This document shows positions 38,025 to 47,345 of a stretch of 64,000 bases of DNA, in pieces. The stretch spans positions 62,001-126,000 of the forward strand of contig DATJCX010000037.1 in assembly GCA_035497735.1 (NCBI GenBank), written 5' to 3'. The DNA comes from Brumimicrobium sp035497735 (GTDB lineage Bacteria > Bacteroidota > Bacteroidia > Flavobacteriales_D > Crocinitomicaceae). Position numbers and translations under genes: made by a program. The stretch's first letter is position 1. Each line of letters opens with the position of its first letter. The notes beneath the pieces are model-generated. The model was not told the DNA's origin and ran no database searches. It worked only from the letters and a program-made list of their open reading frames with translations.

Positions 38025-39905
38025 ATGAATTTACTTTCAGTTGAAAACATTACAAAAACATTCGGAGAAAGAGTAATCTTTAAAGATGTTACATTTGGTA
38101 TAGAGCAAGGTCAAAAAGCAGCTTTGGTTGCTAAGAACGGTAGCGGAAAATCTACTTTGCTACGCTGTTTAATGGGTCAAGAATCTTTAGACGACGGTAG
38201 AGTTGTTTTTAGAAATGACCTAAATATTTCCTTTCTGGAGCAATCAGACGACTTAGATCCTGAGAATACTGTATATGAAGAAGTGTTCAACCATGATTTA
38301 CCTAAACTGAAAGTTTACAAAGAATATTCACGTGCCGTTAGAGATCACGATGAAGAAGCAATGGGTCGATTGTTTGACCAAGTTTCGGAATTAAACGCGT
38401 GGGATTTAGACAGTTTAGTGGAACAGATTTTATCTAAATTAAAACTAGATGACCACGAGGCGAAAGTGAGTACGCTTTCTGGAGGACAGAAAAAGCGAGT
38501 TGCTTTGGCAAAAGTACTTATCTCAGAACCGGATTTCTTATTCTTAGATGAGCCTACTAACCACTTGGATTTGGACATGATTGAATGGTTGGAAGAATAC
38601 CTTTCTAAGTCTAGGTCAACAATTTTCATGGTAACACACGATAGATATTTCTTAGAAACAATCTGTGATACCATTTATGAGTTAGACGACACACAACTAT
38701 ACAAATACAACGGAAACTTCTCTTATTTCCTTGAAAAGAAAGCCGAAAGAGAAGAAAATACTTCTACTGAAGTAGGGAAGGCAAGAAGTCAATTCAAAAA
38801 AGAATTAGAATGGATTAGACGTCAGCCAAAAGCCCGTGGAACAAAGCAGAAGGCTAGAATTGAAGCTTTCCAAGAGACAAAAAAGATAGCTTCACAAAGA
38901 CTAGAAGATGACGAACTAGAAATCCATATCAAAATGGAACGTTTAGGAACGAAAATTCTAGAATTACACAACGTTTCAAAAAGTTTTCCTGGGAAAGTAT
39001 TATTAGATAAGTTAACGTATAATTTCCAGCCAAAAGAAAGATTGGGAATCGTAGGTCCAAATGGTGTAGGTAAATCAACTTTACTGAAAGTCATCATGGG
39101 CGAAGAAGAACCAGATCAAGGAAAGGTGGTAATCGGTGAAACGGTAGTATTTGGTTACTATTCGCAAGCGAACATTGAGGTAGATGAAAACATGAAAGTC
39201 ATCGACGTTATTCGTGAAGTAGCTGAATTTATTCCCCTTGAAAAAGGTAGAGAAATGTCGGCAGCACAATTCTTAGAGAAGTTCCTTTTCCCAAGAAGCA
39301 TGCATTACAACTTTGTTTACAAATTAAGCGGAGGAGAAAGACGTCGATTAAAGTTGATGAAAGTCTTGATGATGAATCCTAACTTCTTGATTCTCGATGA
39401 GCCTACAAACGACTTGGATATTTATATCATGAGTGTTCTGGAGGACTATTTAAGACACTTTCAAGGTTGTCTTATTGTGGTTTCCCACGACCGTTACTTT
39501 ATGGATAAAATGGTGGACCATATCTTTGTTTTTGAAGGCGAAGGAGTTATCACTGACATCATTGGAAACTATACCGTTTACCGTGAGCAACAAAAAGTGG
39601 ACTTACTAGAAGAGCAAGCGGAAAAAAGAGCTGAAAAAGCGAAAAAAGCAATAGAAAAGCCAGTTGAAGCACCCAAAAAAGAGGAAGAAAAAAGGAAACT
39701 TTCTTTTAAAGAGCAACAAGAGTTCAATGCTTTAGAGAAAGAAATAGTTGACTTAGAAACTGAAAAGGAAAATGTGACAACTTTGCTATATGGTGGAACA
39801 GCGAGTTCAGACGAACTCAATGAAGCAAGTAAGCGATTAGGAATTTTAATGCAAGAATTAGAAAAGAAAACGGAGAGATGGATGTTTTTAGCAGACTTTG
39901 TTTAA
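38025..39905 (+). CDS. ABC-F family ATPase (Uup-like)
   Basis: A 626-residue soluble protein with two ABC ATPase domains and no membrane part. Domain 1: Walker A KNGSGKST, signature LSGGQKKR, Walker B FLFLDEPTNHLD. Domain 2: PNGVGKST, LSGGERRR, FLILDEPTNDLD. A linker between them and a C-terminal charged coiled coil (about 540-626) match Uup-type ABC-F proteins, which act on ribosomes or structured nucleic acid. Role in antibiotic resistance or translation rescue cannot be told from sequence. Confidence 0.95.
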   Translation: MNLLSVENITKTFGERVIFKDVTFGIEQGQKAALVAKNGSGKSTLLRCLMGQESLDDGRVVFRNDLNISFLEQSDDLDPENTVYEEVFNHDLPKLKVYKEYSRAVRDHDEEAMGRLFDQVSELNAWDLDSLVEQILSKLKLDDHEAKVSTLSGGQKKRVALAKVLISEPDFLFLDEPTNHLDLDMIEWLEEYLSKSRSTIFMVTHDRYFLETICDTIYELDDTQLYKYNGNFSYFLEKKAEREENTSTEVGKARSQFKKELEWIRRQPKARGTKQKARIEAFQETKKIASQRLEDDELEIHIKMERLGTKILELHNVSKSFPGKVLLDKLTYNFQPKERLGIVGPNGVGKSTLLKVIMGEEEPDQGKVVIGETVVFGYYSQANIEVDENMKVIDVIREVAEFIPLEKGREMSAAQFLEKFLFPRSMHYNFVYKLSGGERRRLKLMKVLMMNPNFLILDEPTNDLDIYIMSVLEDYLRHFQGCLIVVSHDRYFMDKMVDHIFVFEGEGVITDIIGNYTVYREQQKVDLLEEQAEKRAEKAKKAIEKPVEAPKKEEEKRKLSFKEQQEFNALEKEIVDLETEKENVTTLLYGGTASSDELNEASKRLGILMQELEKKTERWMFLADFV

Positions 39906-39956
39906 ATTTTTGATCTTAATTCTTGAAATTAACTTTATAATTCAATTAAAAAAACC

Positions 39957-39990
39957 GTAATCAAAAGTTGAAAGATTCACTTTTGATTAT
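39957..39990. other. Strong stem-loop between ABC-F and MATE genes
   Basis: An 11-bp perfect stem (39958-39968 with 39979-39989) encloses a 10-nt loop. On the plus strand no T-run follows; on the minus strand a run of seven T does. It may be a terminator or an mRNA-stability element of the ABC-F gene. Confidence 0.6.
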
Positions 39991-40022
39991 GGATTAAATA
40001 TCTTTACCGTTTATTAATATCA

Positions 40023-41354
40023 ATGAGATTACCATATACTTATAGCAAAATTTTAAAAGTTGCGCTGCCATTGATGTTGGGTACTTTTATCCAATCCATC
40101 GTAATGATTACAGATGCTGCTTTTCTAAGTAGATGGAGCACCCTGAGTTTTGACGCCAGTGGAAACGCCGGTTTAATTTACGTTACCCTATTTATGGGAC
40201 TAACGGGATTAGGAGATGCTTCTCAAATTATCATGGCCAGAAGAATTGGGCAAAATCAGCGGAAAGCGCTAAATCCAATTTTTCAATCTGCTTTACTGGT
40301 GATATTTACCGTTGCCATTATCTTTTTTATCATTATTCAAACCAGTGTTGGCGATATTTTACTTTCCGTCAATAAAAGTAAGGAACTAGCAGTAGAACAA
40401 ATGAATTTCCTGACGTACAGATCTTTCGGGTTCTTCTTTGGGATTCTCATGATTGTTCTAAATGCGTTCTTCTTAGCCATAGGAAAAACATGGGTCATAT
40501 TGATTAGCACGGCATTCTTTGCGCTTTCAAACATACTCTTGGACTATCTATTGATATTTGGCTTCTGGGAGATTGAACCTATGGGAATTAAAGGGGCTGC
40601 ATTGGCCTCTGCGATTTCTGAGGGACTAACATCTATTGTCCTCTTAATCATTCTATTCAATACAGAGGAAAGAATTAAATACCGTATTTTTAGACGATTT
40701 GAAATCTCAAAAGTAGCTTTAAAGAATCTCTTAATTGTAGGTTCGCCACTTGTTTTCCAAGGTTTTATTGCCCTAGCATCTTGGACGGTGTTTTTCACTT
40801 TTATCGAACAAATGGGACTGCATGATTTGACCGTTTCGCAAAACGTTCGTTTCGTTTACTTCCTAGCCTTTGTTCCTATATTTGGATTTGCTGCAACAAC
40901 TAAGACATATATAGCCCAGTATATGGACGTAAAAGACGCTAAAGTCATTCCGATTATTATCAAGCGAATACAATTACTCATACTCGTATTTTTACTGCTC
41001 ATTTTCCATGGTGCACTTCTTTACCCTGAAAAATTAATAGCCATTATCAATCCAAATACAACCTATATAGAAGACAGTGCCCGCATTCTACGTATCATGT
41101 TTGGGTCAATTATCATCTATGGCCTCATTACGCCATATTTCCATACCATTAGTGGTTCAGGAAACACACGTACATCATTGACAATTGAGATAATTTCGAC
41201 TTGTGTCTATATCCTATACTCCTACTTTGCGATTTATGTTTGGAAATGGAACATTACCGGAGTTTGGACGGTAGAATATTTATACTTTTCAGTAGTGGGT
41301 GGACTTTCCATCGCATATCTTGCTTTCTTCAACTGGAGAAAAAAAGTGTATTAG
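40023..41354 (+). CDS. MATE family efflux transporter
   Basis: A 443-residue protein with about 12 transmembrane segments. The N-terminal pattern LKVALPLMLGTFIQSIVMITDAAFLSR and the two-half repeat organisation (second half beginning LKNLLIVGSPLVFQGF) are typical of MATE transporters that export cationic drugs or metabolites by Na+ or H+ antiport. Substrate unknown. Single gene between ABC-F and fmt. Confidence 0.93.
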   Translation: MRLPYTYSKILKVALPLMLGTFIQSIVMITDAAFLSRWSTLSFDASGNAGLIYVTLFMGLTGLGDASQIIMARRIGQNQRKALNPIFQSALLVIFTVAIIFFIIIQTSVGDILLSVNKSKELAVEQMNFLTYRSFGFFFGILMIVLNAFFLAIGKTWVILISTAFFALSNILLDYLLIFGFWEIEPMGIKGAALASAISEGLTSIVLLIILFNTEERIKYRIFRRFEISKVALKNLLIVGSPLVFQGFIALASWTVFFTFIEQMGLHDLTVSQNVRFVYFLAFVPIFGFAATTKTYIAQYMDVKDAKVIPIIIKRIQLLILVFLLLIFHGALLYPEKLIAIINPNTTYIEDSARILRIMFGSIIIYGLITPYFHTISGSGNTRTSLTIEIISTCVYILYSYFAIYVWKWNITGVWTVEYLYFSVVGGLSIAYLAFFNWRKKVY

Positions 41355-41378
41355 CTCCAATAATTTACAACTTATCTC

Positions 41379-41386
41379 TATCTTTG
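41379..41386 (+). promoter_or_regulatory. -7 box of fmt
   Basis: TATCTTTG matches TAnnTTTG, 30 nt before the fmt ATG. Confidence 0.5.
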
Positions 41387-41416
41387 ATATTTTAGCAATA
41401 ACATTCAAGGAAGTCA

Positions 41417-42373
41417 ATGAAAAGTAAAGAAGAGTTAGGAATCGTATTTATGGGAACGCCAGATTTTGCCGTAACCATATTAGAAAAGTTAATTTCAGAA
41501 AAGTACAATATAAAGGCAGTAGTTACCATACCAGATAAACCAGCTGGTCGCGGGCAAAAACTACATGAAAGTGCCGTTAAGAAATGTGCTTTATCACATC
41601 AACTTCCAATTCTTCAACCAGAAAGTTTAAGAGACGAAGATTTTATAACTGCTTTAAAGGAAAGCGATGCCGATTTATTCATCGTTGTTGCCTTTAGAAT
41701 GTTACCAAAGCTTGTTTGGGAAATACCAGCAATGGGAACGTTTAACCTACATGGTTCGCTACTTCCAGAATACCGTGGTGCTGCGCCAATCAACTGGGCG
41801 GTGATCAACGGAGAAAAAGAAACTGGAGTTACCACCTTCTTTATTGATGAAGAAATTGACACAGGACATATCATCATGGCCGACAGAATGAGTATTGGAG
41901 AAAATGAAACAGCTGGAGAGGTCCACGACAGAATGATGGTCCTAGGAGCAGAAACAGTTGCTAAAACGGTTGAATTAATCCAAAAAGGCGAAGCAACCCC
42001 ACAACCACAACAAGGAAAGGATTTAAAGGCAGCGCCAAAAATACATAAGCAAGACTGTTTATTGAATTTTGATCAACCGATAGAGTCACTGCATAACTTT
42101 ATCAGAGGAATGTCCCCCTATCCTACTGCTTGGTTAAAGCTTAAACACAAGGAGAAGCAAGAAGAGAAGACTTTAAAAGTATTCCTAAGCAATATTATCA
42201 ATCAAAGTAAATATGCAGAAATTAAGCTCCTGGAAGACAATAGACAATTAATTCTACAAACACAGTTTGGACAATTATCTTTATTAGAAATTCAGTTGGA
42301 AGGAAAAAAGCGATTAGACGTTAAAAGTTTTCTTTCAGGATTCAAGGTTGACGAATGGGAAATAGTCGTATAA
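41417..42373 (+). CDS. fmt: Methionyl-tRNA formyltransferase
   Basis: A 318-residue enzyme that formylates initiator Met-tRNA. Seen: IVFMGTPDFAVTILEKL at the start, VTIPDKPAGRGQKL, the formyltransferase catalytic motif in FNLHGSLLPEYRGAAPINWAV, and the C-terminal OB-like domain with FIRGMSPYPTAW. Length is normal. It has its own promoter and precedes the hup gene at a distance. Confidence 0.97.
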   Translation: MKSKEELGIVFMGTPDFAVTILEKLISEKYNIKAVVTIPDKPAGRGQKLHESAVKKCALSHQLPILQPESLRDEDFITALKESDADLFIVVAFRMLPKLVWEIPAMGTFNLHGSLLPEYRGAAPINWAVINGEKETGVTTFFIDEEIDTGHIIMADRMSIGENETAGEVHDRMMVLGAETVAKTVELIQKGEATPQPQQGKDLKAAPKIHKQDCLLNFDQPIESLHNFIRGMSPYPTAWLKLKHKEKQEEKTLKVFLSNIINQSKYAEIKLLEDNRQLILQTQFGQLSLLEIQLEGKKRLDVKSFLSGFKVDEWEIVV

Positions 42374-42690
42374 AAACTCGACTATGTTTTGATTAGAAAC
42401 TCGTCAAATGAAATTTGGCTAAAAAGTATGCTTAAAATTAGTTTCACAGAATCAAACATTGATTAATCGAGGAAATACATTCATTAGTCTAAATGAAATA
42501 AAAAGTGTATTTATTATTTGGAAAACTCCTTCCTCCTATACATCAATAAACATAGGGAAAACCCTACTTTATCAACAAAATGTCAGTTTTTTCAACATTT
42601 TCCGATTTTTTTCTGTTAAATCCTTGTATTAGCAAGATATTCATATATATTTGTTGAAGTATTAAATTTTTACAAACAAAAAACAAAACT
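42374..42690. other. Intergenic region between fmt and hup
   Basis: AT-rich leader and spacer. It holds a 5-bp hairpin TAGGG/CCCTA with AAAA loop (42553-42566), a 7-bp hairpin AAAATGT/ACATTTT (42577-42601), and the hup promoter near 42623-42653. No coding frame is seen. Confidence 0.6.
42623..42653 (+). promoter_or_regulatory. Promoter of the HU gene
   Basis: CTTG (42623-42626) and TATATTTG (42646-42653) are 19 nt apart, a near-perfect Bacteroidota promoter giving a leader of about 30 nt. Confidence 0.75.
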
Positions 42691-42963
42691 ATGAACAAAG
42701 CAGAATTAATTGATGCAATGGCAGCTGAATCAGGATTAACAAAAGCAGATTCAAAAAGAGCTTTAGATGCTTTTATTAGCGCAACAAGTGACGCATTAAA
42801 AAAAGGTGACCGTATTTCTTTAATTGGATTTGGTTCTTTTTCAACTTCTGAGCGTGCAGCTAGAACAGGAAGAAACCCTAAAACAGGAAAAGAAATTCAA
42901 ATTGCAGCAAAAAATGTTGTTAAGTTTAAAGCAGGTTCTGACTTATCAGAAGCAGTAAACTAA
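42691..42963 (+). CDS. hup: HU family DNA-binding protein
   Basis: A 90-residue nucleoid protein. Seen: MNKAELIDAMAAESGLTKAD, the core ISLIGFGSFSTSERAARTGRNPKTG (in two parts here), and ending KFKAGSDLSEAVN. Length and sequence are canonical for HU. It has a strong promoter and a strong terminator immediately downstream. Confidence 0.97.
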   Translation: MNKAELIDAMAAESGLTKADSKRALDAFISATSDALKKGDRISLIGFGSFSTSERAARTGRNPKTGKEIQIAAKNVVKFKAGSDLSEAVN

Positions 42964-42998
42964 GAATAGTAAGATTACTTTAAACTTACAGAAATTGT

Positions 42999-43023
42999 AG
43001 GGAGCTTTTAGCTCCCTTTTTTG
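42999..43023 (+). terminator. Rho-independent terminator of hup
   Basis: A 7-bp GC-rich stem (42999-43005 with 43011-43017) and a run of T. It ends only 8 nt before the trmH start, so trmH expression may be limited by, or depend on, read-through. Confidence 0.92.
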
Positions 43024-43030
43024 TTTTAAT

Positions 43031-43717
43031 ATGGAAGAAAAACTATTAGAGGCTTTATATCAAATAATTAGACCTGAAAAGGTAAAGAAATTTGATGAAA
43101 TTGCGGCTGAAAGAACACGACATGTGACAGTTGCTGTTGAAAACATTTATCAAGAACACAATGCAAGTGCTGTAATCAGAAGTTGCGATTGTTTTGGAAT
43201 ACAAGATGTTCATGTTATAGAAAAAACAAATAAATTCACCCTAAATAAAGACATCGCCCTAGGAGCTGGACAATGGATTACCTATCACCAACACTCAAAC
43301 ACAGATAACCCGACCATCGATTGTATAAAAACATTAAAAGAGAAAGGTTATAAAATAATTGCTACAACACCACATACAGACGCCTATACCATCAATGATG
43401 TTCCAATTGACGAACCAGTAGCTATTCTATTCGGAACGGAGCAAGAAGGACTATCAGAAGAAGCGCTAGAGATGGCAGATTATTATGTTAGAATTCCCAT
43501 GGTTGGTTTTACCGAGAGTTTTAACATTTCAGTTTCCGCAGCACTCACAATGAATACCATTAGAACCAGATTAGAAAGTCAAAATGACTTCGAATGGAAG
43601 CTATCTAAGGAAGAACAAACAAAGCTTAAGATAGAATGGTGTAAGAATGTGATGCGTCATCCGGAAGCAACAATAAGGGATTTCATCAGAAGAATTAAAG
43701 AAGAAGAAAGCGAGTAA
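43031..43717 (+). CDS. trmH: tRNA (guanosine-2'-O-)-methyltransferase, TrmH-type
   Basis: A 228-residue SPOUT methyltransferase. Seen: RTRHVTVAVENIYQEHNASAVIRSCDCFGIQDVHVIE, FGTEQEGLSEEALEMADYYVRIPMVGFTESFNISVSAALTM (each read in parts), the conserved knot motifs of the SpoU/TrmH family. The C-terminal extension with WKLSKEEQTKLKIEWCKN matches TrmH, which makes Gm18 in tRNA. It follows the hup terminator by 8 nt. Confidence 0.93.
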   Translation: MEEKLLEALYQIIRPEKVKKFDEIAAERTRHVTVAVENIYQEHNASAVIRSCDCFGIQDVHVIEKTNKFTLNKDIALGAGQWITYHQHSNTDNPTIDCIKTLKEKGYKIIATTPHTDAYTINDVPIDEPVAILFGTEQEGLSEEALEMADYYVRIPMVGFTESFNISVSAALTMNTIRTRLESQNDFEWKLSKEEQTKLKIEWCKNVMRHPEATIRDFIRRIKEEESE

Positions 43718-43890
43718 AATCCCCTTTCATTTCCTTGAGAAAAAACCACCAAAAGAACGCTGCAGAATTCTTTTCTCTTAAATACTCAAAGCTTTCAATA
43801 TCAGTATTCTTAAAATACCATAAAATAATTGGAGTAAGAAGCTATTTTTTGTATCTTGTGCATTAAACTTATCTAAAAAAACTATATAAT

Positions 43891-44247
43891 ATGGGTAGAG
43901 GAGACATAAAAACAACAAAAGGTAAAAGATTTAAGGGTTCATACGGGAACACTAGAAGAAGATCTAAAGCGGAAGCATACGTACCTGTTGTTACTGAAAA
44001 AAAAGCAACTAAAGCTGTAAAAGCTAAAGAAGAGAAGCCTGTCGCAGTGAAAAAAGTAACAAAAACAGTAAAGGCTAAAGTTGAAAAAACTGTCGCCGAA
44101 AAGAAAGAAACAAAAACTGTAAAAGCTAAGGCAGAAAAGCCTGCTGCTGAGAAAAAAGCAACAACTAAAAAGGCAACTACCACAACAGCAGCCGCAAAGA
44201 AAACTGCGAAAAAAGCAGCTGACAAAACTGCAGAAAAAGGAGAATAG
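43891..44247 (+). CDS. Ribosomal protein bTHX fused to a Lys/Ala-rich histone-like tail
   Basis: A 118-residue very basic protein. Residues 1-30 (MGRGDIKTTKGKRFKGSYG, then NTRRRSKAEAY) match the tiny 30S protein bTHX. The rest is low-complexity Lys/Ala/Thr. It contains three tandem 17-residue repeats at 40-56, 57-73 and 74-90 of the form TKxVKAKxEKxxAxKKx, like histone H1-type tails. bTHX alone is usually about 30 residues, so the tail is an unusual extension. The upstream box TATCTTGT (43852-43859) with ATTG 20 nt before is a possible promoter. Confidence 0.85.
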   Translation: MGRGDIKTTKGKRFKGSYGNTRRRSKAEAYVPVVTEKKATKAVKAKEEKPVAVKKVTKTVKAKVEKTVAEKKETKTVKAKAEKPAAEKKATTKKATTTTAAAKKTAKKAADKTAEKGE

Positions 44248-44263
44248 CCTAAAACAAAATATG

Positions 44264-44292
44264 AAGAGTCGGAAATTAACCGACTCTTTTTT
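44264..44292 (+). terminator. Rho-independent terminator of the bTHX-like gene
   Basis: A 9-bp stem (44264-44272 with 44280-44288) followed by a run of T, 16 nt past the stop. Confidence 0.9.
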
Positions 44293-44382
44293 TTATTATT
44301 AATTCGGTGAAATAAATCTTTAAAAAGCAAAACGAAATAGATAGATTTTTAGCACCTTTGTATTAGAAAAATTAAAATTATT

Positions 44383-45432
44383 ATGAAGCACAATTTCGGT
44401 GCAGGACCATGCATCTTACCGCAAGAAGTTTTTAAACAAGCAGCTGACGCTGTTCTTGATTATAATGGATTATCAATCTTAGAAATATCTCACCGTAGCG
44501 CTGACTTCGTTAAGGAGATGGAAGAGGCGAGGGAAAATGTAAAAAAGGCATTGAATGTTCCTGAAGGATACACCGTGTTGTTTTTACAAGGTGGAGCTAG
44601 TCTAGGCTTTTTGATTTCAGCAATGAATATGGTTGGTGAAAACAAAAGAGCTGGATATATCAACACTGGTGTATGGGCAGCTGGAGCAATTAAAGAAGCT
44701 AAAAACATTGGTATAGATGTAGTAGTTGTTGCTTCTTCTGAAGATAAAGGTTTTAGCTATATCCCAGAAATTAAGGACATTCCTTCTGATATCGACTATT
44801 TACATTATACTTCAAATAATACAATCGCTGGAACACAATTCAAATCTATTCCAGAAACGAATATTCCATTGGTTTGCGATATGTCTTCAGATATTTTCTC
44901 TCAACCAATTGATGTTTCAAAATTCGATTTAATTTACGCAGGTGCACAAAAGAACTTAGGTCCAGCTGGATCAACTCTATACATCGTTAAAGATAGCGTA
45001 TTGGGTAAATCTTCAATGAATATTCCATCTTACCTAGATTTAAACGTACACGCAAAAAAGGACAGTATGTTTAACACTCCTCCTGTGTTTTCTGTTTTCG
45101 TTGCAAACTTAAACTTAAAGCATTTATTAAAATCAGGTGGTGTTGAAGCAATGGAGAAGGTAAACAATGCAAAAGCAGAGTTACTTTATAGTGAAATCGA
45201 CAGCAATCCAAACTTTGAAGGAAGTGCAGCACTAGATTCTCGTTCATATATGAATGTGACATTTAGATTGACAGACGAAAGCAAAAAAGAGAAGTTTGAT
45301 AAACTTTGGAATGATGCTGAAGTAATCGGACTGAAAGGTCATAGATCTGTTGGTGGATACCGTGCTTCTTTATACAATGCATTGCCGCTAGAAAGTGTTC
45401 AAGTATTGGTTGATGCAATGAAATCTCTATAG
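44383..45432 (+). CDS. serC: Phosphoserine aminotransferase
   Basis: A 349-residue class V aminotransferase (PLP) that makes phosphoserine from 3-phosphohydroxypyruvate. Seen: HNFGAGPCILPQEVF at the start, LFLQGGASLGFL, DMSSDIFSQPID, the PLP lysine in YAGAQKNLGPAG, and the C-terminal KGHRSVGGYRASLYNALP. It is followed by serA after 2 nt, so the two steps of serine synthesis are co-transcribed. No serB-like gene is adjacent. Confidence 0.97.
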   Translation: MKHNFGAGPCILPQEVFKQAADAVLDYNGLSILEISHRSADFVKEMEEARENVKKALNVPEGYTVLFLQGGASLGFLISAMNMVGENKRAGYINTGVWAAGAIKEAKNIGIDVVVVASSEDKGFSYIPEIKDIPSDIDYLHYTSNNTIAGTQFKSIPETNIPLVCDMSSDIFSQPIDVSKFDLIYAGAQKNLGPAGSTLYIVKDSVLGKSSMNIPSYLDLNVHAKKDSMFNTPPVFSVFVANLNLKHLLKSGGVEAMEKVNNAKAELLYSEIDSNPNFEGSAALDSRSYMNVTFRLTDESKKEKFDKLWNDAEVIGLKGHRSVGGYRASLYNALPLESVQVLVDAMKSL

Positions 45433-45434
45433 AA

Positions 45435-46397
45435 ATGAAGAAAATATTAGCAAACGACGGAATTTCGAAAGAAGGAAAAAATAAATTAGAACAAGCTGGA
45501 TACATTGTAGTTACAGAAAATGTAGCACAAGAAAATTTAGCTGAAACAATTAACAAAGAAGGATATGTTGCCCTTTTGGTTCGTTCTGCTACAACAGTAA
45601 GAAAAGAACTAATCGACGCTTGTCCAGGACTAAAATTCATTGGTCGTGGTGGTGTTGGAATGGACAATATCGATGTAGAATACGCAAGAAGTAAAGGTGT
45701 TTTTGTTACAAACACACCAGAAGCTTCTTCTCAATCTGTAGCTGAACTTGCAATGGGTTCCTTATTCGCACTGGCGCGTTCTACTTTCGATTCTTACAAA
45801 GAAATGCCACTTCAAGGAGAGAGCAATTTCGGTAGCTTAAAAAAGAAATATAGTAAAGGAGTTGAACTACGTGGTAAAACACTCGTAATCATAGGCTTTG
45901 GACGTATCGGACAATCTTTAGCTGCTTATGCACTAGGAGTTGGAATGAAAGTTATTGGTGTTACTCGTTCTTCTAAAGAATACCAAATTCCAATTGAAAT
46001 TGAAGGAGCGGGCGAAATTTCTGTGACGATTACTACGACATCTGATTTAGATGACGCTTTGAGTAAAGCTGACTTTATCACCATGAATGTGCCTAAGCAA
46101 AGTAATGGTCAAGCATTAATTACAAAAACTGAGTTCGCTAAAATGAAGGATGGCGTTCGTATTGTCAACGTTGCGCGTGGTGGCGTCATTAATGAAGACG
46201 ATTTATTAGAAGCTTTAGATAGCGGTAAAGTTGCAGCTGCAGCAGTAGATGTTTTCGTAAATGAACCAAATCCTCGCAAAGACCTTGTAAGTGATACTAA
46301 AGTCGCTAGTACTCCTCACATTGGTGCATCAACAAATGAAGCACAAAGCAGAATTGGAATAGAATTGGCTAACCTGATAATCAAAACATTAGGATAA
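45435..46397 (+). CDS. serA: D-3-phosphoglycerate dehydrogenase (short form)
   Basis: A 320-residue NAD-dependent 2-hydroxyacid dehydrogenase. Seen: LKFIGRGGVGMDNIDV, the NAD-binding GFGRIGQSLA, VNVARGGVINEDDLLEAL, DVFVNEP, and the catalytic-His region STPHIGAST. It lacks the C-terminal ACT domain of long SerA enzymes, so feedback inhibition by serine is not expected. It overlaps nothing and lies 2 nt after serC, which supports the serA assignment. Confidence 0.94.
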   Translation: MKKILANDGISKEGKNKLEQAGYIVVTENVAQENLAETINKEGYVALLVRSATTVRKELIDACPGLKFIGRGGVGMDNIDVEYARSKGVFVTNTPEASSQSVAELAMGSLFALARSTFDSYKEMPLQGESNFGSLKKKYSKGVELRGKTLVIIGFGRIGQSLAAYALGVGMKVIGVTRSSKEYQIPIEIEGAGEISVTITTTSDLDDALSKADFITMNVPKQSNGQALITKTEFAKMKDGVRIVNVARGGVINEDDLLEALDSGKVAAAAVDVFVNEPNPRKDLVSDTKVASTPHIGASTNEAQSRIGIELANLIIKTLG

Positions 46398-46419
46398 ACT
46401 ATTCAGTTATCATATTCGT

Positions 46420-46446
46420 AAAAGGGGCTTTCAACAGTCCCTTTTT
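46420..46446 (+). terminator. Terminator of serC-serA
   Basis: A 10-bp stem (46420-46429 with 46436-46445, one wobble pair) with a short loop and a run of T. It abuts the stop codon of the convergent symporter gene. Confidence 0.8.
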
Positions 46447-47334
46447 TTATGTAACAATTTCTTTTTCTTCCCTATTAAAGTAATTCTTCATCATCCAACC
46501 AATAATAAATGTTGTAAAGAAGGAAAAGCCACCATAAAGAACCGCCATTAACGATAATCCATCAATTTTAAGAATGTTATTAGCGATGAAAATTGCCAGA
46601 GCTGAATTTTGTAAGCCCATTTCTATTGCGATGGTATACCTTCCTCTGTGATTGATTCCAACCCATCCAGAGGAGTAATAACCAACAAACATCACCAAAA
46701 CATTCAGCAATAAGGCTGGAACAAGTAAGCCGCCATAATCCATAAGCGAACGTTCACCACTCCCTCTTTCATTTAGAATAATCAATAGGAATACCGTAAA
46801 CAAAATCGCTGGTAGAATATAACGCAAAGGCTTCTTTAAAGCAACTGCAAACTTGGGGAAATAATGCTTCACTCCTATTCCTATTAAAACAGGAATTAAA
46901 ACCGTCAAGACAATCTCATAAAGCGTATTCAATGTCGATAATTCAATCTCTCTAGATTCTGTCCAAAAAAGACTAAAAGCTATTTGTAAAATAATCGGAA
47001 TGGTGAAAATAACCAGAAAACTATTGAAAGCAGTGATTGAAACAGCCAAAGCCACACGACCATTCAGCATATAGTTTACGATATTCGAAGAAGTTCCACC
47101 TGGACAGGCAGCAATTAGAATAATTCCTATTTTATGAACGGGATCAAGCGGGAAGACAAAAGCAATGGCAAAACCGATAAGTACCATCAGTACCATCTGA
47201 CCAAAAAGTCCGAAAAGCACTGCTTTAGGTTCAATAAAAACACGCTTAAAATCGGAAATACTCAATCCAATACCAATTCCCATCATGATTACTCCGATGG
47301 CAATAGGCAACAATAGATCAATAATCTCCTGCAT
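46447..47334 (-). CDS. Bile acid:sodium symporter family protein
   Basis: A 295-residue membrane protein with 8-10 hydrophobic helices. The family pattern is seen in MMGIGIGLSISDFKRVF, IGIILIAACPGGTSSNIVNYM, TIAIEMGLQNSALAIFIA and SLMAVLYGG. BASS proteins carry bile acids, pantoate, or other organic anions with sodium; the substrate here is unknown. It lies 11 nt after smpB on the same strand and converges on serA. Confidence 0.93.
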   Translation of the reverse strand: MQEIIDLLLPIAIGVIMMGIGIGLSISDFKRVFIEPKAVLFGLFGQMVLMVLIGFAIAFVFPLDPVHKIGIILIAACPGGTSSNIVNYMLNGRVALAVSITAFNSFLVIFTIPIILQIAFSLFWTESREIELSTLNTLYEIVLTVLIPVLIGIGVKHYFPKFAVALKKPLRYILPAILFTVFLLIILNERGSGERSLMDYGGLLVPALLLNVLVMFVGYYSSGWVGINHRGRYTIAIEMGLQNSALAIFIANNILKIDGLSLMAVLYGGFSFFTTFIIGWMMKNYFNREEKEIVT

Positions 47335-47345
47335 AATGATGAATT

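Noticed and set aside
43869..44330. 153-residue minus-strand frame over the bTHX gene
   Set aside because: Antisense of a Lys/Ala-rich gene, giving a hydrophobic Val/Phe/Ala-rich pseudo-protein; the plus-strand frame begins with a true bTHX and has its own terminator.
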